A DNA stretch of 6,749 bases from Candidatus Latescibacterota bacterium. GTDB lineage: Bacteria; Latescibacterota; UBA2968; UBA8231. The notes beneath the pieces were generated by a model, which was not told the DNA's origin, did no database searches, and was given only the letters and a program-made list of their open reading frames with translations. Positions within the stretch are counted from its first letter, which is position 1, and each line of letters begins with the position of its first letter. The DNA is taken from contig DPVW01000187.1 in NCBI GenBank assembly GCA_003529325.1, forward strand, positions 1 through 6,749, read 5' to 3'. Shown piece by piece: positions 1-4,668 of this stretch. The position numbers and the translations under genes are program-made.

Positions 1-1573
1 CCTCAAACAGATGTGTATACGGGGACTCGACGAGCAATTCTCGAACCCCCTTCGAATACCCTTCATACCCAGAGCGCACCCGCTCCAGAACCTGAATGCG
101 GGCCTGCTCTGATTCGATCCCTCGACGCAGGTCGGCGACACGGTGGTTGCCGGCTTCGATGGTGGTGCCAGCCTCGGTGCGCCGCTCCCGGGCGCCACTC
201 AGATCCGTCTCGATTCCCTGCAGGCGAGTACCCCGTTGTTCGAGTTCCTCGGCTGCCCGGCCACCACTCTCTCGGGCGGCGGCAAGATCGATATCGACGG
301 TCTGTATTTCGGAACTCAGTTGTTCCTGCACCTGTTGCAGGGACTCGCGCTCGGTGCGCAGTTTGGCCAGAGAACCTGAGCGTTCGCCCTTTTCCCGCAG
401 CAGTTCGCGCAGGCGATGATTCTCGGCGTCGAGGCCGGATCGACTCGACTCGTATTCGGCATCCGCTGCGGCGGAACTCGCTTCCTTGGCTTGCAGCTGT
501 TCGGTGTTGCCTGCGACCTGGGCGCCTGCCACCTCGAGGCCCTCGCTGGCTTCGCCGAGTTGCCGTTTCGTCTCCTGCAGTTGACGGCGAGTCTCTTCGA
601 GTTGACCTGACGCACGTTCGATGAAATGCTCGCGTGCCTCGCGCCGTTCGCGTGACGAAACGAGGCGGTTGTCCAGTTCGTGGATTTCTTCGACGCAACG
701 ACTCAGGGCGATGCCGGCCTCCTGCAGGGCGTGCTCCGCCTCGGTGACAGCAAGGCGACGTTTCTCCAGGTCGGCCTCGCGCGCCGTGAACTGTGTGAGG
801 CCGGACTCGGAGGTGCGTGACAGTTCGTCAAACTCGATCTGCAATGGCTGCAACTGCGCACCGAGCTGGAAGAACTGGTGCCGGCCAAAGCGCAACTCGA
901 GGTCGTCGAGTTCGGTCTTCAGCTGCTGGAAACGGCGGGCACGGCCCACCTGCCGGCCGAGGTAATCGACCTGCCGTTTGACCTCCGAGATAATGTCTAC
1001 GAGCCTCGTCAGGTCGGCCTCCGTCGACTCTAGCTTGTTCCAGGTCGAACGCCGACGGGCCTTGTATTTCGTGATTCCCGCGGCCTCTTCGAGAATGCGG
1101 CGACGATTCTCCGTCTTTTCACTGATGATCTCGTCCACCATGCCCTGTTCCATGATCGAGTAGGCGCCGGGGCCGAGACCGGTGTCCATCAGCAGATTTT
1201 GAATGTCGAGCAGGCGGCAGGGTACCTTATTGAGCAGATAGTCGCTCTCTCCCGAGCGAAATAGTCTTCGGGTAACGGTCACCTCTGTGTAATCGATAGG
1301 GAGGACATTTTCACTGTTGTCAATGGTCAGCGACACCTCAGCCATGCCCAGGGCCTTACGGGCCCCCGTGCCGGCGAAGATGATATCCTCCATCTTGTGG
1401 CCACGGATCGCGCTGGCGCGCTGCTCTCCCAGGACCCATCGGATCGCTTCCACGACATTCGATTTGCCGCAACCGTTGGGTCCAACGATGCCCGTGATCC
1501 CCTGGCCGAAGGGGATCTCGGTCTTGTTCATGAAGGACTTGAAGCCGAAGATTTCCAGGTGCGTAAGGCGCAA
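1..1573 (-). CDS. smc: Chromosome segregation protein SMC, N-terminal part (3' end outside window)
   Basis: SMC is the ATPase core of the bacterial condensin that compacts and separates chromosomes on the nucleoid. The frame is open from a TTG start to the left edge, giving 524 residues. The N-terminus MRLTHLEIFGFKSF is the classic SMC opening. Walker A is GPNGCGKS (about residues 31-38), followed by the conserved WVLGEQ stretch. The Q-loop region contains TGLGPGAYSIMEQG (about 131-144), followed by EEAAGITKYKARR (about 162-174). From about 175 to 505 the protein is rich in E, Q, R, L and A, as expected for the first coiled-coil arm. The last residues (GYSKGVRELL) resemble the lead-in to the hinge, so the hinge, second coil and Walker B half lie beyond position 1. 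The TTG start is chosen because it gives the family N-terminus and has a GAGGAG SD 8 nt upstream. Identification is very secure. Confidence 0.97.
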   Translation of the reverse strand, partial: MRLTHLEIFGFKSFMNKTEIPFGQGITGIVGPNGCGKSNVVEAIRWVLGEQRASAIRGHKMEDIIFAGTGARKALGMAEVSLTIDNSENVLPIDYTEVTVTRRLFRSGESDYLLNKVPCRLLDIQNLLMDTGLGPGAYSIMEQGMVDEIISEKTENRRRILEEAAGITKYKARRRSTWNKLESTEADLTRLVDIISEVKRQVDYLGRQVGRARRFQQLKTELDDLELRFGRHQFFQLGAQLQPLQIEFDELSRTSESGLTQFTAREADLEKRRLAVTEAEHALQEAGIALSRCVEEIHELDNRLVSSRERREAREHFIERASGQLEETRRQLQETKRQLGEASEGLEVAGAQVAGNTEQLQAKEASSAAADAEYESSRSGLDAENHRLRELLREKGERSGSLAKLRTERESLQQVQEQLSSEIQTVDIDLAAARESGGRAAEELEQRGTRLQGIETDLSGARERRTEAGTTIEAGNHRVADLRRGIESEQARIQVLERVRSGYEGYSKGVRELLVESPYTHLFE

Positions 1574-1581
1574 GCGGGGAT

Positions 1582-1587
1582 CTCCTC
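1582..1587 (-). promoter_or_regulatory. Shine-Dalgarno of smc, supports the TTG start
   Basis: On the minus strand this reads GAGGAG, with 8 nt before the TTG codon at 1573-1571. No ATG or GTG start lies at the conserved N-terminus, so this site decides the start call. Confidence 0.8.
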
Positions 1588-1617
1588 ATCTACAACAGAT
1601 AGGGGCAGGGCGAACAA

Positions 1618-1646
1618 AGAATACCAGATGTGGACCTGATGGTCAA
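1618..1646 (-). promoter_or_regulatory. Putative sigma-70-type promoter of smc with extended -10
   Basis: On the minus strand, TTGACC (1646-1641, 5 of 6 to consensus) is followed by a 17-nt spacer and TATTCT (1623-1618, 4 of 6). The -10 is preceded by TGG, matching the extended -10 TGn motif. The predicted start of transcription is near 1611, giving a leader of roughly 38 nt that contains the SD. This is by-eye pattern matching; the optimal spacing and its position before a real gene make it credible. Confidence 0.6.
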
Positions 1647-1710
1647 GATTCTCTGAACATCTACCCCGTCCGGACTACCTTGCCGGCATGTCGAAACCAG
1701 CTGGAACCCC

Positions 1711-1968
1711 ATGAAGCTCAACGATCTACTCGCGGATGTGCTCGAGCAGTTGCCGGATGATCGCCGACAGGCTGTCCAGGCCATGACGGAGAAATTCGGC
1801 GCCAGTGAAACCTTTCACTTCACCCTAAGCATCGACTGTGCAGCCTGCCTGGCGCAGTTGCCAGCCGCCCACATCAGCTTCGACGATGCCGCCTACGCGG
1901 TGCCGGAGATATGGTCCTGGTGGAGGGAAAAAGTCAGTTCAAAAGTCGAGCCCGGCGTCGTCGGGTAA
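1711..1968 (+). CDS. Hypothetical protein, 85 aa, with a CxxC pair
   Basis: I do not recognise a family. The product has an acidic, helix-prone N-terminus (MKLNDLLADVLEQLPDD), a central CAAC pair (C43 and C46) and a tryptophan-containing segment (IWSWW) near the end. There is no signal peptide or membrane segment, so it is probably cytoplasmic. In favour of a real gene, G/C predominates at third codon positions as in the neighbouring genes, and no better gene covers 1711-1938 on either strand. Against it, the SD is weak (only TGGAA close to the ATG), no clear promoter is seen, and the last 30 bp overlap the 3' end of the convergent DUF2203 gene. It lies divergent from smc. The CxxC might bind a metal or act in thiol chemistry, but this is only a guess. 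Confidence 0.55.
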   Translation: MKLNDLLADVLEQLPDDRRQAVQAMTEKFGASETFHFTLSIDCAACLAQLPAAHISFDDAAYAVPEIWSWWREKVSSKVEPGVVG

Positions 1969-2424
1969 TTCCTCGTATTTGCCCATCACGAGTGTGTGCT
2001 CGTCGGCGAGCTCGCAGCGACCGCGGAAGCCAGTGTCGAGCTCATGCCAGTGACTGATACGAGGCTCTCCGCGTTGCCAACAGAGATAAACCCAGCGTCC
2101 TTCGAAGGTGGTTGGGAAGTCGACGATGCCGCTTTCGAGACCACCCGCCGGAAGTCGCACACCGCGGCTGATCAGATCCTGGTCGATGATACCCTGAACG
2201 GTTCGTGTGGCGTCGTCCATGGCGCGTCGGTGGCGCAGATACTCATCGTGGTCGGGGTTGTCGGGAGCCTCGATGCGCTCAGACCACATCGCCTCCAGGA
2301 TCTGGCAGCCCTCGTTATGTTTCTGCCAACGCTGGCGGTGTCCGTCGACACGTTCGAACACCGATTCCACCCACGGAATCATCTCATGGGCGGCTTCGAC
2401 GGTGAATGCTCTATGAGCGACCAT
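1939..2424 (-). CDS. DUF2203 family protein, 161 aa
   Basis: This resembles the DUF2203 family, small cytoplasmic proteins of unknown function. Visible hallmarks are the N-terminal FTVEAAHEMIPWV (about residues 7-19), then a charged helical stretch, then GIVDFP (99-104), VYLCWQRGEPRISHWH (112-127) and GFRGR (132-136). The core therefore has conserved Cys, Trp, Glu and His residues that could form a binding site. The open frame extends upstream to 2679, but that part is antisense to gatC and has no family features. The ATG at 2424 starts directly before the conserved FT-EA segment and gives the usual compact size. No SD precedes this ATG, while a TATACT box sits 6 nt upstream, suggesting a leaderless transcript. 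It is convergent with the 85-aa ORF (30-bp overlap) and divergent from gatC. No function can be assigned. Confidence 0.85.
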   Translation of the reverse strand: MVAHRAFTVEAAHEMIPWVESVFERVDGHRQRWQKHNEGCQILEAMWSERIEAPDNPDHDEYLRHRRAMDDATRTVQGIIDQDLISRGVRLPAGGLESGIVDFPTTFEGRWVYLCWQRGEPRISHWHELDTGFRGRCELADEHTLVMGKYEELPDDAGLDF

Positions 2425-2430
2425 GGGTTC

Positions 2431-2460
2431 AGTATAGCCACCATATGCTGGGGGTGCCAG
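2431..2460 (-). promoter_or_regulatory. Putative promoter of the DUF2203 gene, leaderless arrangement
   Basis: On the minus strand, CTGGCA (2460-2455, 4 of 6 to TTGACA), an 18-nt spacer and TATACT (2436-2431, 5 of 6 to TATAAT) are followed by six bases and then the ATG at 2424. Transcription would start at or within a base of the start codon. Pattern matching by eye only. Confidence 0.45.
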
Positions 2461-2478
2461 GCGTCGTACCCGCACTCC

Positions 2479-2507
2479 TTGCGTGTGTACCCGAGGGCCT
2501 TCATATT
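2479..2507 (+). promoter_or_regulatory. Possible gatC promoter
   Basis: TTGCGT (2479-2484), a 17-nt spacer and CATATT (2502-2507, 4 of 6 to TATAAT) lie in the divergent intergenic region. They would start transcription near 2514, before the gatC SD AGGAG (2528-2532). The -35 is poor (3 of 6). It is the best candidate I can see for driving the rightward cluster. Confidence 0.3.
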
Positions 2508-2542
2508 TGGTCGGGGTGTAAAGCCCCAGGAGACCGATCCGG

Positions 2543-2830
2543 ATGGCAGTCACCACAGAGGATGTAAAGCGTGTTGCCGCACTTGCCCGGCTCGATCTGT
2601 CGCCGGACGAACAGGTGCAGCTCACCGACGAACTCGGTCGGATCCTGCAATACATGGACAAGCTCAACGAGCTTGACACCGATGGGGTTGAGCCTTCGGC
2701 TCATGCGATTGCCGTGTCTGGCACGTTTCGTGCCGACGAAGCCGAGATTTTCTCTGGCGTCGCCGACTTGCTCGCTCAGGCGCCAGACCGGCGTGACGGG
2801 TACTATCGTGTGCCGCGGGTAATCGATTAA
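2543..2830 (+). CDS. gatC: Asp-tRNA(Asn)/Glu-tRNA(Gln) amidotransferase subunit C
   Basis: GatC is the small subunit of the GatCAB amidotransferase, which converts mischarged Glu-tRNA(Gln) and/or Asp-tRNA(Asn) to the correct aminoacyl-tRNA. It is thought to stabilise GatA against GatB. The 95-residue product has the full family pattern: VKRVAALARLDLSPDEQ (about residues 8-24), ELGRILQYMDKLNELDTDGVEP (about 30-51, the interface helix and turn), an FRADEAE segment, and the C-terminal APDRRDGYYRVPRVI. Length is normal for the family. The ATG has an AGGAG SD ten bases upstream. The usual partner gatA is not next to it: a terminator-like hairpin and pyrG follow. gatA and gatB must therefore lie elsewhere if the complex is functional. 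Confidence 0.95.
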   Translation: MAVTTEDVKRVAALARLDLSPDEQVQLTDELGRILQYMDKLNELDTDGVEPSAHAIAVSGTFRADEAEIFSGVADLLAQAPDRRDGYYRVPRVID

Positions 2831-2843
2831 CAGAAATTCACCG

Positions 2844-2874
2844 ACGGCGGCTGCGATGTCGCCGTTTTTCGTTT
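2844..2874 (+). terminator. Intrinsic terminator or attenuator between gatC and pyrG
   Basis: An 8-bp stem pairs 2844-2851 (ACGGCGGC) with 2858-2865 (GTGTCGCCGT region), with one G-U pair and a 6-nt loop (TGCGAT). It is followed by a T-rich tract (TTTTT, CG, TTT). The tract runs straight into the pyrG SD (TGAGGA, 2874-2879). Only about 15 bases separate it from the pyrG ATG, so pyrG has no room for its own promoter downstream of the hairpin. It could end gatC transcripts partially or act as a regulated attenuator in the pyrG leader. There is no T-tract in the opposite orientation. Confidence 0.7.
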
Positions 2875-2889
2875 GAGGACAGACTGTAG

Positions 2890-4668
2890 ATGACGCAATA
2901 CACAGGTCCGAAGTACGTCGTTGTAACCGGCGGCGTCATGAGTGGTGTCGGCAAGGGGCTCACCACGGCATCAATTGGACGTATTCTCGGCGAATACGGT
3001 TACCGCACGACGGCTGTCAAGATCGATCCCTACATCAACTATGATGCCGGCACCATGCGACCCACCGAACACGGCGAGGTGTGGGTTACCGATGACGGCG
3101 GCGAGATCGACCAGGACCTGGGTAACTACGAACGATTTCTCGGAATCGACCTGCCGCGACAGAACAATCTGACCACCGGTCAGATCTACCACACGGTCAT
3201 CGAACGGGAACGGCGAGGGGAGTATCTGGGGCAGACCGTGCAGCCCATCCCGCACCTCACCGATGAAGTCCAGCGGCGTATCATGGTAGCCGGTGAAGGC
3301 TTCGACATCGTCCTCATCGAGATCGGTGGCACCGGGGGCGACTACGAAAACGAATTGTTTCTGTTCGCTGTAAAGGGAATGGAACGGGAGATCGGCGAAG
3401 AGCACTTCGTCTACGTGCTCATCACCTATCTACCGATCCCGCAACACGTAGGGGAGATGAAGACCAAACCGACGCAGCAGGCGATCCGGCTGCTCTCGCA
3501 ACAGGGCATCTTTCCCGACTTTATCGTCTGCCGCGCCGAAACGCCTCTCGACGATGTGCGGAAGAAGAAGATCATGGTCAACGCCAACGTGCCGATGGAC
3601 CACATCATCTCGGCCCCCGACATGGCGACGATTTACGATATTCCCGTGCGCCTCGAAGAGGAGGGACTCGGTGAGAGACTGCTGAAGAAGATGGGCTTTG
3701 AGCCGCGACGTGAGCCGGACTGGGGGCACTGGCGGGAATTGCTGGAGCGCAGCAAGAATCCAAGTCGAACGTTGCGCGTCGCCATGGTCGGAAAATATGT
3801 CGACATCGGCGATTTTCAGCTCACGGATTCCTACATCTCCGTCAATCAGTCGCTGCTGCACGCCGGTGTCGCCGCAGATACGAAGGTGGAGATCACCTGG
3901 ATAGACGGGCGCTCTTTCGAGCGTGGTGAGCTCGCGGTCGAGTCCCTCTCCGAGTATGGTGGGATCATCGTTCCTGGCGCTTTTGGTGAGGGGGGTGCAG
4001 AGGGTGTGATCTCGGCATTGAAGTACGCCCGGGAGATGGGCATACCCTTCCTTGGGTTGTGTTACGGCATGCAGATGGCCGTCGTCGAATACGCTCGCCA
4101 CGTGGCCGGGATCGAGCGTGCCACATCCGAAGAGATCTCCGACAATTCCGATTATCAGGTGGTCGCCGTCCAGGAGAGTCAGAAGCAGGTCTTGGAAGAC
4201 AATCGGTATGGCGCCAGCATGCGCCTCGGTGCGTATGCCGCCGTGCTGAAGAAGGACAGTAAGGTACTCGATCTGTATCAGCAGGCGGGACGCATCGACG
4301 AAGATGCTGTTCGCATTCGCCAACTCCTCGACAATCCGGAGCAGTCTTTCCGCATTGGCGAGGTCATGCTCGACCGGGACAAGGTGGTGCTTGAGCGTCA
4401 TCGTCATCGCTACGAGATCTCACCGCGTTTCGTCGAGTTGTTGGAGGAGGAAGGCCTCGTATTTTCCGGTTATCACCGACGCGTCGACGGCACGCGACTG
4501 ATGGAGTTCATCGAACTCACCGACCATCCCTTCTTCGTCGCAACCCAGGCCCACCCTGAGTTCAAGTCACGGATGGACAACCCGGCGCCCCTGTTTTCCG
4601 GGTTCGTCGAGGCCGCTCTCGCCCACCAAACCGACCGTGTGGCTGATGCGCAAGCCGCAGCGACCTGA
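2890..4668 (+). CDS. pyrG: CTP synthase (glutamine-hydrolysing), divergent long form
   Basis: This enzyme makes CTP from UTP, ATP and glutamine in the cytoplasm. The N-terminal synthetase domain (about residues 8-280) has the P-loop GGVMSGVGKG with K22, VKIDPYIN with K44, HGEVWVTDDGGEID, D76 and E144 of EIGG, matching the E. coli ATP/Mg residues with a +4 offset. The class I glutaminase domain (about 305-580) has nucleophile C391 in GLCYGMQ and catalytic H555 and E557 in AHPEF. The ERHRHRYE motif starts at residue 502. Length is 592 aa against about 545 in E. coli, largely because of a ~32-residue insertion around 464-497. Other departures include TGGDYEN in place of TVGDIES, YLPIPQHVGEMKTKPTQ, and GDFQLTDSYISV after VGKY. 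All catalytic residues are kept, so it should be active. The SD is TGAGGA nine or ten bases upstream. Its 3' end overlaps the following lipoprotein gene, implying an operon. Confidence 0.97.
   Translation: MTQYTGPKYVVVTGGVMSGVGKGLTTASIGRILGEYGYRTTAVKIDPYINYDAGTMRPTEHGEVWVTDDGGEIDQDLGNYERFLGIDLPRQNNLTTGQIYHTVIERERRGEYLGQTVQPIPHLTDEVQRRIMVAGEGFDIVLIEIGGTGGDYENELFLFAVKGMEREIGEEHFVYVLITYLPIPQHVGEMKTKPTQQAIRLLSQQGIFPDFIVCRAETPLDDVRKKKIMVNANVPMDHIISAPDMATIYDIPVRLEEEGLGERLLKKMGFEPRREPDWGHWRELLERSKNPSRTLRVAMVGKYVDIGDFQLTDSYISVNQSLLHAGVAADTKVEITWIDGRSFERGELAVESLSEYGGIIVPGAFGEGGAEGVISALKYAREMGIPFLGLCYGMQMAVVEYARHVAGIERATSEEISDNSDYQVVAVQESQKQVLEDNRYGASMRLGAYAAVLKKDSKVLDLYQQAGRIDEDAVRIRQLLDNPEQSFRIGEVMLDRDKVVLERHRHRYEISPRFVELLEEEGLVFSGYHRRVDGTRLMEFIELTDHPFFVATQAHPEFKSRMDNPAPLFSGFVEAALAHQTDRVADAQAAAT

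Noticed and set aside
10..20. AGATGTGTATA identical to the first 11 bases of a transposon-library adaptor
   Set aside because: The match stops after 11 bases and the SMC frame continues through it, so it is most likely chance rather than adaptor contamination.
13..698. Overlapping 203-codon (plus) and 211-codon (minus) frames in the smc region
   Set aside because: Both are Arg/Ser-rich shadows. The open SMC frame on the minus strand explains the region from 1573 to the edge.
2446..2459. TGGCAC on the minus strand as a sigma-54 -24 element
   Set aside because: The GC expected at the -12 element is two bases too close, and a TATACT box at good sigma-70 spacing explains the region better.
1996..2676. 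226-codon plus-strand frame across the DUF2203 gene and the gatC start
   Set aside because: It is antisense to the DUF2203 motifs and then out of frame with gatC. No domain is recognisable.
3430..4407. 325-codon open frame antisense to pyrG
   Set aside because: It lies opposite conserved CTP synthase motifs and shows no family pattern of its own.
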